Part shown: positions 33,725-41,700 of the stretch, piece after piece | Layout of the letters: every line of letters starts with the position of its first letter | How positions within the stretch are numbered: position 1 is the stretch's first letter | Assembly (NCBI GenBank): GCA_035550975.1 | Contig: DASZOC010000032.1 | Location: forward strand, 33,447 to 97,446 | Origin: DASZOC01 sp035550975 | GTDB lineage: Bacteria > Actinomycetota > CADDZG01 > WHSQ01 | Direction: 5' to 3' | Length of the DNA stretch: 64,000 bases | Made by a program: the position numbers and the translations under genes | Notes under the pieces: model-generated | What the model saw: only the letters and a program-made list of their open reading frames with translations | Told to the model about the DNA's origin: nothing | The model's database searches: none

Positions 33725-36699
33725 GGTTGCGATCGAGAAACGACATCTGGTCCCAACCCCCGGGTGGACCCGTCGAGGGCTCGTCCTTCATCACGCGGCG
33801 CTTCCCTTTCCTCGTCGACCAACCCGTCTTCCCGCTCGTGATCCTGTTCATCCTCAATGCCGTCGACGAATTCGACCGAGTTGCGTTCGTGATCCTGGCG
33901 CCCGAGATCCGCGATGCGTTCGGGCTCTCGAACACGGCCTTCGGGGTGATCGTGGGGCTCTACACGGTCCTAATCCTGATCGGTGGCCTCCCGGTGGGGT
34001 TGGTAGGGGACCGCTTCAAGAGAACACCGCTCGTGGTGGTAGCCGCGGCGCTGTGGGGGTCGATGACGGTCCTGACCGGCTTCGCGAGATCGCTATGGAT
34101 GCTCATCGTCGCCCGCGTATTCGGCGGGACCGGGCGCGTCGCGAACGAGACGCTTCATACGAGTCTTCTCACAGATTACTACCCGCGCGAGATCCACGGA
34201 CGCGTCTTCGGCGTTCACCGCGCCGCGAACCCCGTCGGCAGCACGCTCGGCCCATTGTTCGCCGGAATCCTGGCCACTCTCGCCGACTGGCGCTGGGCCT
34301 TCTTCGTCATCGCGATACCCACAGTCGTCACCGCTGCGTTTGCGACGCGTTTGAAGGAACCGCTCCGCGGCGCCACGGAGGACAAGGAAAAGGCCGAAGA
34401 GGTCGCCAAGGAGGCGCCGATTCCCCTCGCCCGAGCGTGGCGCTGGCTCTTCTCGGTGCCGACATTGAAGCGCTTCTACACCTCTTGGTTCTTCGGCGGC
34501 GGAGCGATATTCGCCCTGGTCCCGTACGTCAACCTGTTCTACGAAGAGGAATATGCCGTCGGTTCGCTCGGCCGAGGTTTGATCGGCGCGGCGACCCAAG
34601 GAGTGGCCTTCTTCATCGGGGCGGTGATCGCCGGCGCCGTGACCGACCGGATCCGTCGCCGGTCGCTCGGACGCGTCTCGTTCCTGGCGGCCATGGGGAA
34701 CATCGGCATCGGCCTCGGGGTCATCATGGTCGGGCTGTCGCCGGTTCTGTGGGTCGCCATCTTGGGCGGCCTCATCACATACATCTCGATCGGGCTCTGG
34801 TATGTCCCGAACACCACCGTTATGGCTGCCGTCCTGCCGGCGAGGGTCCGCAGCCTCGGTATCGGGGTCGGCGTCATGTTCTCCGGCCTCGGGGGGTTCG
34901 TTTTCACGGTCATCGCAGGCGTGATGTCCGACGGGCCCGGCCTCGGCGCGGCGGTAACGTTCTTGGGCCTGGTGATGTGGGTGGCGGCCGCGATCTACCT
35001 CAACGCGGTGCGGTACGTGTCAACCGATGCGCAACGTGCCCTTGCAGCGCTCGATGCCGAGGCAGAGCTCAGGAAAGAGCGCCTGATACAGGGTGCTCGT
35101 TCGCTCGTGCGATGCCGCGACGTCGATGTTTCCTACAACGGTGTCCAGGTCTTGTTCGGCGTCGATTTCGAGATCAACGAGGGCGAGATCGTCGCTCTAC
35201 TCGGCACGAACGGAGCGGGAAAGTCCACGCTTCTCAAGGCGATCTCGGGCATCGTGCACCCCGTCGGGGGCGCGATCTTCTTCCAGGGCGAAAACGTCAC
35301 GTACTACGAGCCCCACGAGACCGCGGCGGCCGGCATCGTTCAGGTCCCGGGGGGCCGCGGTGTGTTCCCAGGTCTGACCGTCGAGGAGAACCTCCGAGTC
35401 GCGGCGTGGCTGTTGGCGAAGAGGTCGCGGGATGCGAGCAGGCTCACGGCTGAGGCCCTCGAGATTTTCCCGGGTCTCAAAGAACGCCGCCACACGAAGG
35501 CCGGCTCCTTGTCCGGCGGCGAACAGCAGATGCTTGCTCTTGCCCAGGCCGTGATGGCGAAACCGAAGCTGCTCATGATCGACGAGCTGTCGCTGGGACT
35601 GGCCCCCGTGGTCGTCGAGCAGCTCCTCGAGACCGTTCGCCGTATCCATGCGCGCGGCACGACGCTCGTGATCGTGGAACAGTCGGCAACGATCGCGTTA
35701 AAGATCGCTCAGCGTGCCTATTTCATGGAGAAGGGTGAGGTTCGCTTTTCCGGCGCGGCGGAGGACCTCGCAGGGCGCACGGATCTTTTGAGGTCAGTGT
35801 TCCTCGAGGGCGCCGCGCGCGAAGGCAACGGTCATCGGGCGGCCCGGCCGGAAGCCGTCTGTGCGGCGCGTCCGATCGGCGCAGGCGAGGGAGCTTCCTC
35901 GGTGAACCCGGTGATCCTGGCCGTCGATGGGCTCGGGAAATCCTACGGAGGGATAACCGCGGTAGACGATGTCAGCTTCGACGTCAAAGAGGGTCAGATC
36001 CTGGGCTTGATCGGGCCGAATGGCGCGGGGAAGACCACGATCTTCGATCTCATCTCGGGGTTCACTTCGCCCGACGCAGGCCGGGTTTTGTTCCGAGGTG
36101 AGGACGTCACTTCACTCAGCGCACACAAACGAGCTCGACGGGGATTCGGCCGTTCGTTCCAGCACGCGAGACTCTTTCCGTCGTTGACGGTCGCGGAGAA
36201 CCTGGCCGTGGCGCTCGAGCGCCATCTGCCGGCCCGGAGTTCATTGTCGGCCGCGCTTTCCCTGCCCCACGTGAGGCTCTCGGAACGAAGGGTCGCGAAA
36301 CGTGCGGACGAGCTGGTCGAGCAACTCGGATTGATCGCGTACCGCGACAAATTCGTGTCCGAGCTCTCGACGGGGACCCGACGCATCGTCGACCTCGCCT
36401 GCTCCGTCGCCCATCGACCGACGATCCTGATCCTCGATGAGCCTTCGTCTGGGATCGCACAGGCGGAGACCCGGGCGCTCGCAGACCTGCTGCTGAAGGT
36501 GCGGAACGATATCGGCTGCACCCTGCTCGTGATCGAGCACGACATGCCACTTGTCACGTCGGTCGCCGACGAGCTCATCGCCCTCGACCTCGGGCGCCTC
36601 GTCGCTCGCGGCTCGCCGCGAGACGTCATCCACGACCCCCTCGTCGTGGCGTCTTATTTAGGGGCACATCACTCTAGCGAACGGAGAGGGCAGGAGTAG
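33721..36699 (+). CDS. MFS permease - LivF - LivG triple fusion
   Basis: 992 residues from the ATG at 33721, which overlaps the preceding stop (ATGA). Residues ~25-440 are a 12-helix major facilitator domain (GLPVGLVGDRFKRTP is the loop 2-3 signature). Residues ~459-700 are LivF (Walker A GTNGAGKS at ~494, VPGGRGVFPGLTV, signature LSGGEQQM, Walker B LLMIDELSLGLAP). Residues ~730-980 are LivG (Walker A GPNGAGKT at ~763, signature variant LSTGTRRIVDLA, Walker B ILILDEPSSG). The frame is open throughout with short linkers, so this is one polypeptide as sequenced. It supplies both ATPases of importer 2 and adds a secondary transporter, which canonical liv systems lack. Confidence 0.85.
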   Translation: MRLRSRNDIWSQPPGGPVEGSSFITRRFPFLVDQPVFPLVILFILNAVDEFDRVAFVILAPEIRDAFGLSNTAFGVIVGLYTVLILIGGLPVGLVGDRFKRTPLVVVAAALWGSMTVLTGFARSLWMLIVARVFGGTGRVANETLHTSLLTDYYPREIHGRVFGVHRAANPVGSTLGPLFAGILATLADWRWAFFVIAIPTVVTAAFATRLKEPLRGATEDKEKAEEVAKEAPIPLARAWRWLFSVPTLKRFYTSWFFGGGAIFALVPYVNLFYEEEYAVGSLGRGLIGAATQGVAFFIGAVIAGAVTDRIRRRSLGRVSFLAAMGNIGIGLGVIMVGLSPVLWVAILGGLITYISIGLWYVPNTTVMAAVLPARVRSLGIGVGVMFSGLGGFVFTVIAGVMSDGPGLGAAVTFLGLVMWVAAAIYLNAVRYVSTDAQRALAALDAEAELRKERLIQGARSLVRCRDVDVSYNGVQVLFGVDFEINEGEIVALLGTNGAGKSTLLKAISGIVHPVGGAIFFQGENVTYYEPHETAAAGIVQVPGGRGVFPGLTVEENLRVAAWLLAKRSRDASRLTAEALEIFPGLKERRHTKAGSLSGGEQQMLALAQAVMAKPKLLMIDELSLGLAPVVVEQLLETVRRIHARGTTLVIVEQSATIALKIAQRAYFMEKGEVRFSGAAEDLAGRTDLLRSVFLEGAAREGNGHRAARPEAVCAARPIGAGEGASSVNPVILAVDGLGKSYGGITAVDDVSFDVKEGQILGLIGPNGAGKTTIFDLISGFTSPDAGRVLFRGEDVTSLSAHKRARRGFGRSFQHARLFPSLTVAENLAVALERHLPARSSLSAALSLPHVRLSERRVAKRADELVEQLGLIAYRDKFVSELSTGTRRIVDLACSVAHRPTILILDEPSSGIAQAETRALADLLLKVRNDIGCTLLVIEHDMPLVTSVADELIALDLGRLVARGSPRDVIHDPLVVASYLGAHHSSERRGQE

Positions 36700-36743
36700 T
36701 GTTTCGGGAGCCGATTGGGCGCTGCACGGGGGAAGGTGACGAG

Positions 36744-38489
36744 ATGAAGATCTTCGGTAGAACGTCACGGACGGTCGCGGCGCTGGGGGCGGTTGTGATG
36801 CTGGCGGCCTGTACGCCGAGGGGCGGTATACCGCTAGCCAACCCGACTGCCGGCGCCACCACTGCCGACGGCTCTGTGGTGGAGGGCGACTCCGCCTCCG
36901 GCGGCAGCAACAAGGGCCGCACGGGTGGCAACGCGGTACGCAAGAACCAAGCCGGGGGCAAGGACATAGGTGACTCCGGCGGGACGGCAGGGTCCTCGCA
37001 ACTCTCCTCGACGATTCCCACTGAGCGTTCGGCACAGTTCAAGAACCCCAAGACCGCAAACGTTTGCGCGGGCCGCGTCATAAAGACCGGTAGCAAGGTG
37101 CAGTTTCCCTGGGCTCCGCAGTGTGTCCCCACCTTCGCAGGGGATAACGGGGGCGAAACCTACCGGGGTGTCTACCGCGATCGCATCCGCGTGGCCGTCT
37201 ACATCACGAGGGATCCCGTCGTAGTGAGCGGGGTCCGGGCTGCGGGTGGCTGCGGGGAGGTCTCATGCTGGAAGGATTACGTCACCGCTTACATCGACTG
37301 GTTCGAGAAGTACTACCAGATGTACGGGCGCAGGATCGAGCCGATCTTCATCGAAGGGTCGGGGTCCGAGGCCAACGAAACCGCCGCGCGTGACGACGCG
37401 CGTCGCATCGCGTCGATCGACCCTCCCGTCATGGCCGCGCTCGGTGGTCCCAACCAGGCAAGCACCGTCTACGCCGAAGAGCTGACCTCCAAAGGCATCA
37501 TGTGTTTCTGCACGTTCTCTCTGCCTGAGGAGTTCTATGCGAAGTACTACCCGATGGTATGGGGCCCGCTCATGTCTTCTACGCAGGCCTATATCCACCG
37601 CGCGGAATACATCGGCAAGCGACTTGCACGCAAGCCCGCGAGGCACGCAGGCGATCCGACCCTGAGGGCACAGAAGCGGTCGTTCGGAATGGTTTACTTC
37701 GACAACACGCGTGGTGACTATCGCGCAGGTGTGCAGTTCTTCCAGAAACAGTTGGCACGTTACGGGGTGAAGCTGAAAAAGATCATCCCCTACACGAACA
37801 TCGATGGTTGTCAGACAGACGCAACGAACATCGTCAATCAGTTGCAGATCGCGGGCGTGACATCTGTGCTCGCCAACACCGACCCCTTCTGTCCCATACA
37901 CCTCACGCGCGCGGCCAACCTTCAGAATGCCAAGTGGGAGTGGATCGTTACCGGATCTGGGTTGACGGACACGAACAACTTCGCTCGCCTCTATAACCAG
38001 GAGCAGTGGTCCCGGGCGTTCGGCATCTCGATGCAGCAGCCCGACGTGAAGAATGAGGCCGAGTACTGGCACAAGATGTACAAGGAGGTGAGGCCGAGCG
38101 GCGATCCCAAGGAGGAGGCTCCCGCAGCCCTCTCTCCGTTCATCTTGTTCTACACAGGCGTTCACCTTGCGGGCCCGAACCTGACCCCCAAGTCGTTCGC
38201 CGCGGCCATGGACAGGGCGATCACAACGGGCGGGACCGTGACGCTGCCGCAACGCAGCTACGGCCGCAAAACCGTGACGGGCGTCTCGTTCTGGGACACC
38301 ACCTCCTACGACGACATGGTCGAGCTGTGGTGGGACCCCGACCAACAAGATGCGAACGGCCGCCAGGGCGCGTACTGGTACGTGTCGGGCGGCAAGCGCT
38401 ACGAATGGGGGGGTTGGCCGAGCACGGCCCCGCGCGTCTTCACCAAGAAGGGTGCGGTCTACGGGTACGAGAACCCGCCCGATCAGTAG
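36744..38489 (+). CDS. ABC importer substrate-binding lipoprotein for importer 2 (HAAT family)
   Basis: About 581 residues from ATG 36744, chosen because the lipoprotein signal (VVMLAAC, Cys23) starts there. A GTG overlapping the previous stop at 36699 would add 15 residues in front of it. A glycine/serine/asparagine-rich linker (~25-95) precedes a type I periplasmic-binding domain (RIRVAVYITRDPVV ... FYTGVHLAGPNLTPKSFAAAM). It shares general organisation, but little obvious identity, with the importer 1 binding protein. It is larger than LivK (~370), mostly through the linker and insertions. Last gene of the long plus-strand run. Confidence 0.8.
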   Translation: MKIFGRTSRTVAALGAVVMLAACTPRGGIPLANPTAGATTADGSVVEGDSASGGSNKGRTGGNAVRKNQAGGKDIGDSGGTAGSSQLSSTIPTERSAQFKNPKTANVCAGRVIKTGSKVQFPWAPQCVPTFAGDNGGETYRGVYRDRIRVAVYITRDPVVVSGVRAAGGCGEVSCWKDYVTAYIDWFEKYYQMYGRRIEPIFIEGSGSEANETAARDDARRIASIDPPVMAALGGPNQASTVYAEELTSKGIMCFCTFSLPEEFYAKYYPMVWGPLMSSTQAYIHRAEYIGKRLARKPARHAGDPTLRAQKRSFGMVYFDNTRGDYRAGVQFFQKQLARYGVKLKKIIPYTNIDGCQTDATNIVNQLQIAGVTSVLANTDPFCPIHLTRAANLQNAKWEWIVTGSGLTDTNNFARLYNQEQWSRAFGISMQQPDVKNEAEYWHKMYKEVRPSGDPKEEAPAALSPFILFYTGVHLAGPNLTPKSFAAAMDRAITTGGTVTLPQRSYGRKTVTGVSFWDTTSYDDMVELWWDPDQQDANGRQGAYWYVSGGKRYEWGGWPSTAPRVFTKKGAVYGYENPPDQ

Positions 38490-38722
38490 ACCGGGGCGGT
38501 TTGAGCCTCGACGGCGGCTTTACGACGTAGGCGCTTGGCTACCTCGCGGCGATTGATTTAGCCGGTTTCGAAGAGCGGCAGGTCATCGGTGACTCCTCCT
38601 GCGCTGGCACTTGTAGTGCTCGAAGCGGTCCCGGCAGAACGCGGTTACTTGCAGCGACGCGAATCCCTACCGTTCCTAGGACCGAGCCGTGAAACTTGAG
38701 TTAAGCGCCAGTGTGGGTCGTC

Positions 38723-39463
38723 CTAGTTAGCGTCGAGAAACTTGATCATCGATTTGGCGAACAAGGGGTCGGTCACCGCGCTCAGGTGATCGCCCTCGAC
38801 AACGACGCTCGAGGCGTTTCCGAGCGCGCCAGCAAGCTCCGCCGGATCGCCGACCACTGTGTCGCCGTCGCCGCAGATGACCAACACCGGCGTGCGAATC
38901 TTCTTTAGGACCGCGGGGTCGGCGGGCTCCGCCCCTGCTCGCATGGCCGCGAACAGTGCCTGTCGATCCGCCTGCGTGGCGTCGGCGAATGCACGGTATT
39001 CCTGCGCGTTCTCCGAGAACAAAGACGGATCGTCGGCTATAAGCGCTTCGGGGATGTCTCCGTGGTCCATAGGCCCCAGCGCTCTGTCGCCCATGCCACC
39101 GATCACCGCTGCAGAGACGCGCGGCTCGTCGGTCAGCAAACCGAGGGTGACGAGTGCGCCCATCGAGTAACCGATCACCTTGCTTCTATCGAGTGACAGC
39201 TCGTCGAGGAGTATTTGGACGTCCTTGACCATCGCTCGGTTCGCGTAGGCGGCCTCCTCGTGCGGCTTGTCGGACCGGCCATGGCCACGCGCGTCGAGCG
39301 CTATCACGGAGTAACCAGCCTCCGTCAGGGCTGCAACGACGCCGGGTTGCTCCCAGTTGATGAACGAGTCCGCGGCGAATCCGTGCAGGAGCACGACGGG
39401 CTCGCCCTCGCCGTGGACCTCGTAGATGAGCCGGATGCCGTCGAAGGTCTGGAATTCAGCCAT
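38723..39463 (-). CDS. Alpha/beta-hydrolase (lipase/esterase-like, cytoplasmic)
   Basis: 246 residues with no signal peptide. Oxyanion HGFA (~28-31), nucleophile elbow GYSMGA (Ser100), acid residue in VICGDGDTVVG and catalytic His226 in EGDHLSA form a complete triad. A strong ribosome site GGGAGG precedes the ATG. It resembles 3-oxoadipate enol-lactonase or meta-cleavage hydrolase-type enzymes and small esterases. It is transcribed against the importer genes, with ~230 featureless bases between. It would fit a hydrolytic step in the same pathway, but this is not shown. Confidence 0.82.
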   Translation of the reverse strand: MAEFQTFDGIRLIYEVHGEGEPVVLLHGFAADSFINWEQPGVVAALTEAGYSVIALDARGHGRSDKPHEEAAYANRAMVKDVQILLDELSLDRSKVIGYSMGALVTLGLLTDEPRVSAAVIGGMGDRALGPMDHGDIPEALIADDPSLFSENAQEYRAFADATQADRQALFAAMRAGAEPADPAVLKKIRTPVLVICGDGDTVVGDPAELAGALGNASSVVVEGDHLSAVTDPLFAKSMIKFLDAN

Positions 39464-39803
39464 ATGGTCCTCCCTGGCAGTGCGCGCCGGAAAGACCCAG
39501 CCTAGTTGGCGCTCGTGGTTTGCGGACGGGAGGGGCAGACTTCGGCGTGCGGTGCTGGTGTGAGCGCGTCCGGACCGTTCCCGCTACGGGAGTCTCCGTG
39601 GAAGCGCGACGTCCTGCTCGAGTCCATGCGGGACGAGCACCGGCACAAAAAATGGCGGTCGCTCAACCCACGAACAAAAAGCCCGTGGGTTGGGAGTTAT
39701 CGTTGCTTCGCATCCTTGCTCGTTGGTTCTCATCCGAGTGGGTTTTCTGCGGGCTTTTCAACGACGTGATCGCCAGAAGAACCGTGTGACCTGGACTTAT
39801 ACA
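39464..39803. other. Non-coding right terminus of the 37.5-kb segment
   Basis: No credible gene. A perfect 9-bp inverted repeat CAACCCACG / CGTGGGTTG (39664-39672 and 39684-39692) flanks an A-rich 11-base loop and could be a terminator or a recombinase site. A G/T-rich motif at 39738-39758 matches that at 2460-2481. Confidence 0.45.
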
Positions 39804-39846
39804 GTGGGTCGCCAGGGAATCGAACCCTGAACCTACGGATTAAGAG
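39804..39846 (-). repeat. Direct-repeat copy 2 of the tRNA-Lys(CTT) 3' half; putative internal att site
   Basis: Identical over 43 bases to copy 1 and to the intact tRNA-Lys at 45199-45241. The tRNA 5' half is missing. It divides the island region into 37.5-kb and 5.4-kb parts. Confidence 0.85.
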
Positions 39847-39957
39847 TTTCCTCGAGTCCGTGACCGTCGCCTGCGGTTTCAGGCGCAAGGTGGCGCTGGG
39901 TCTGCGTATTTGATCCATGGTCATTCATGAACGTTTATGAGTGTTCATTGCTACCTC

Positions 39958-39980
39958 GCGGCCTATTTGCGGCCTAAAGG
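39958..39980 (+). repeat. Left copy of the terminal repeat of the 5.4-kb segment
   Basis: GCGGCCTATTTGCGGCC plus TAAAGG matches 45137-45158 (GCGGCCTAATTGCGGCC plus CAAAA) in the same orientation. The two copies sit near opposite ends of the 5.4-kb segment and may be recombinase arm sites. Confidence 0.5.
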
Positions 39981-39986
39981 TACAGA

Positions 39987-40271
39987 ATGGTGTACACTCA
40001 CTTTGTGGCAAAGATAGTGCCCTTCACCGAGGCTAGAGCCAACCTCACCGAGCTCCTCGATGACGTCGAAGATCGCCAGGAGCATGTCCTCATTACGCGC
40101 AACGGACGACCCTCCGCGGTCATGCTCTCGGCGGATGAGTATGAGTCGCTCGAGGAGACGCTTGAGATCCTCCAGGACAAGGACCTGATAGAGGCTTTGC
40201 GCAAGAGCGAGGACGACGTCCGCGCCGGACGCCTCACCTCCTTGGAGGATCTCCGCAAGCGACGTAGCTGA
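39987..40271 (+). CDS. Type II antitoxin, Phd/YefM family
   Basis: 94 residues from ATG 39987 (AAAGG six bases upstream). A GTG at 40005, giving VAKIVPFTEARANL..., is the start most family members would suggest, because the TGTACA palindrome overlaps the first codons of the longer form. The N-terminal FTEARANLTELLDDV and RPSAVMLSADEYESL are the Phd/YefM DNA-binding fold. The C-terminal charged helix (~60-94) would wrap the toxin. The stop overlaps the toxin ATG by one base. First gene of the 5.4-kb segment. Confidence 0.85.
   Translation: MVYTHFVAKIVPFTEARANLTELLDDVEDRQEHVLITRNGRPSAVMLSADEYESLEETLEILQDKDLIEALRKSEDDVRAGRLTSLEDLRKRRS
39989..39998. promoter_or_regulatory. TGTACA palindrome, likely antitoxin operator
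   Basis: GTGTACAC (39990-39997) contains TGTACA, the core bound by YefM-type antitoxins. A half-site-like GGTACA lies ten bases upstream. It sits at the antitoxin start, as expected for autoregulation. Confidence 0.5.
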
Positions 40272-40540
40272 TGGCGCGGGTCACACTGACCCGGCAAGCG
40301 ACTCGCCACTTCGACTCGTTACCTTTGCGCTTGCAGGAGCCCGTCCTCAATGCGCTGACTGAGCTAGAGATCGACCCCGAGGCGGCTGGCAAGCCTCTGG
40401 TGGGCCGGCTCAAGGGCTTGTGGTCAGCGCGGGTAGGCAGCTACCGAGTCATCTACTCGATCGAGGGCAGTCGCTCACCGAAGGTGATCGTTCGTGCGAT
40501 CAAGCATCGGTCGATCGCGTACCAAGGAAGCAAGCACTGA
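40271..40540 (+). CDS. Type II toxin, RelE/ParE superfamily
   Basis: 89 residues. TRQATRHFDSLP at the N-terminus, KPLVGRLKGLWSARVGSYRVIYSIE in the middle and VRAIKHRS near the end are classic RelE/ParE elements, with the RVGSYRVIY strand and terminal basic/histidine residues characteristic of ribosome-dependent RelE nucleases. ATG overlaps the antitoxin stop (TGATG). A fragment matching its last ten codons occurs at 41597, suggesting a lost second copy. Confidence 0.87.
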   Translation: MARVTLTRQATRHFDSLPLRLQEPVLNALTELEIDPEAAGKPLVGRLKGLWSARVGSYRVIYSIEGSRSPKVIVRAIKHRSIAYQGSKH

Positions 40541-40577
40541 CTTGCCAAACGTCCGACCAGTATCTATGAATCGTCGC

Positions 40578-41582
40578 TCAGTTCAGCAAGCGAACTTCAA
40601 GCTCTCTGATCAGGGCTGCCGAGCCTCCATCCACGTTGGACACCGCTGTGTAGGTGATGTCCTGGTCAGGGTCGCACGCGCTGCCGAAAGACACGCCGGC
40701 ATCGCCGCCCCACAGGTAGACGGTCGCCCCGCTGGCATGCAGCCAGAAGCCCAATCCGTATCGCTTGTTCTCTCCGGGGACCTCGCTCCGGGGTGAAGTC
40801 ATCTCTTTGACGCGCTCGCGGGAGACGATGCGGCCTGAGAAAAGCGCCCGCCAGAACGAGTGCATGTCGTCGAGCGTTGTGTAGATGCCGCCGTCGCCAC
40901 TACCTCGTACGGGGAGGTGGAAGAGATTCGTGCGCTCCGATTCGTGTGACAGATAGCCGATCGCGGCATCACTCGGGAGTTCGTCGGATCGGAGGAACTC
41001 GGTGCGGTTCATCTCGGCGGGATCACAGACTCGTTGCCGAACTAGATCTGCGAAGGGAACACCTGCCGCGCGCTCGGCGAGCAACGCGAGGACGACGTAG
41101 CCGCTGTTGCAATAGGAGAACCGTTCTCCCGGTGGGAACTTCGTCGGGAAGCCATCCAGTACCTTGAGGTAATCCTCGGTGTTCACGAGCTCCTGCACCG
41201 GAACCGGTAGCACGTACTCCGTGGGATCGATCACGACCTCTTCGTCGTAGTAGTCGCCGATGCCTGAGCGGTGAGCTAGCAGGTCTTCGATGGTCACGTC
41301 GTCGCGGATGAGAGGGAGATCCTCGCCTAGGAGCGATCGCGCGGTCGTCGACATCTCCAGGGTGCCGTCTTCGACAAGACTCACGACCGATAGCGCCGTA
41401 AACCCCTTCGTCCCGCTCGCTATCCCGAACCGGGTGTCGATCTGATTCGGTGTTCGATGGCGTCGGTCAGCGAACCCGAAGGCTTGGCGGACAAGAGTGT
41501 CGCGAGCCCGTTCGACGAGGACGGCGCCCGAGAATCTCTTTGCGCGAGCGTGTTCTCGCGCGACGGTGGCGATGTCGGTCAC
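40578..41582 (-). CDS. Serine hydrolase of the class C beta-lactamase-related family
   Basis: 334 residues with no signal peptide. The SxxK nucleophile motif is SGTK (Ser56, Lys59), YCN at about residue 157 is the YxN motif, and a WGGDAG segment near the C-terminus takes the place of KTG (HxG/WGG variants are usual in this esterase-like branch). Such cytoplasmic proteins act as esterases or peptidases more often than as antibiotic resistance enzymes. It lies between relE and a relE remnant, in the opposite direction, as if inserted between them. Confidence 0.82.
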   Translation of the reverse strand: MTDIATVAREHARAKRFSGAVLVERARDTLVRQAFGFADRRHRTPNQIDTRFGIASGTKGFTALSVVSLVEDGTLEMSTTARSLLGEDLPLIRDDVTIEDLLAHRSGIGDYYDEEVVIDPTEYVLPVPVQELVNTEDYLKVLDGFPTKFPPGERFSYCNSGYVVLALLAERAAGVPFADLVRQRVCDPAEMNRTEFLRSDELPSDAAIGYLSHESERTNLFHLPVRGSGDGGIYTTLDDMHSFWRALFSGRIVSRERVKEMTSPRSEVPGENKRYGLGFWLHASGATVYLWGGDAGVSFGSACDPDQDITYTAVSNVDGGSAALIRELEVRLLN

Positions 41583-41596
41583 GGTCGGAGATGGTG

Positions 41597-41656
41597 AACG
41601 TTAGGGCCATCAAGCATCGATCGACCGTTTACGAACAAAAAGGAAGGACACGTTAG
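41597..41656 (+). pseudogene. 3' remnant of a second relE-type toxin gene
   Basis: The frame reads NVRAIKHRSTVYEQKGRTR then TAG. VRAIKHRS matches the end of the intact toxin (VRAIKHRSIAYQGSKH), but several codons differ synonymously, so this is a diverged paralogue and not a recent duplication. No upstream toxin sequence remains; the frame continues back into antisense of the hydrolase gene. Confidence 0.6.
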
Positions 41657-41700
41657 GGATCTTCGTTAGGTTGTTCTAGGCGAGCTCGTTTCGATACATC

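Noticed and set aside
31681..35453. Long alternative-frame ORFs over the LivH-LivM and MFS-LivF-LivG genes
   Set aside because: Arginine-rich shadow products; the other frame holds conserved transporter motifs throughout.
39506..39789. ORFs of 87-89 codons before the middle tRNA repeat
   Set aside because: No ribosome site or recognisable motif, and they run through the inverted repeat at the segment end.
40578..41582. Antibiotic-resistance beta-lactamase
   Set aside because: No signal peptide and a WGG in place of KTG; it fits cytoplasmic esterase-like relatives better.
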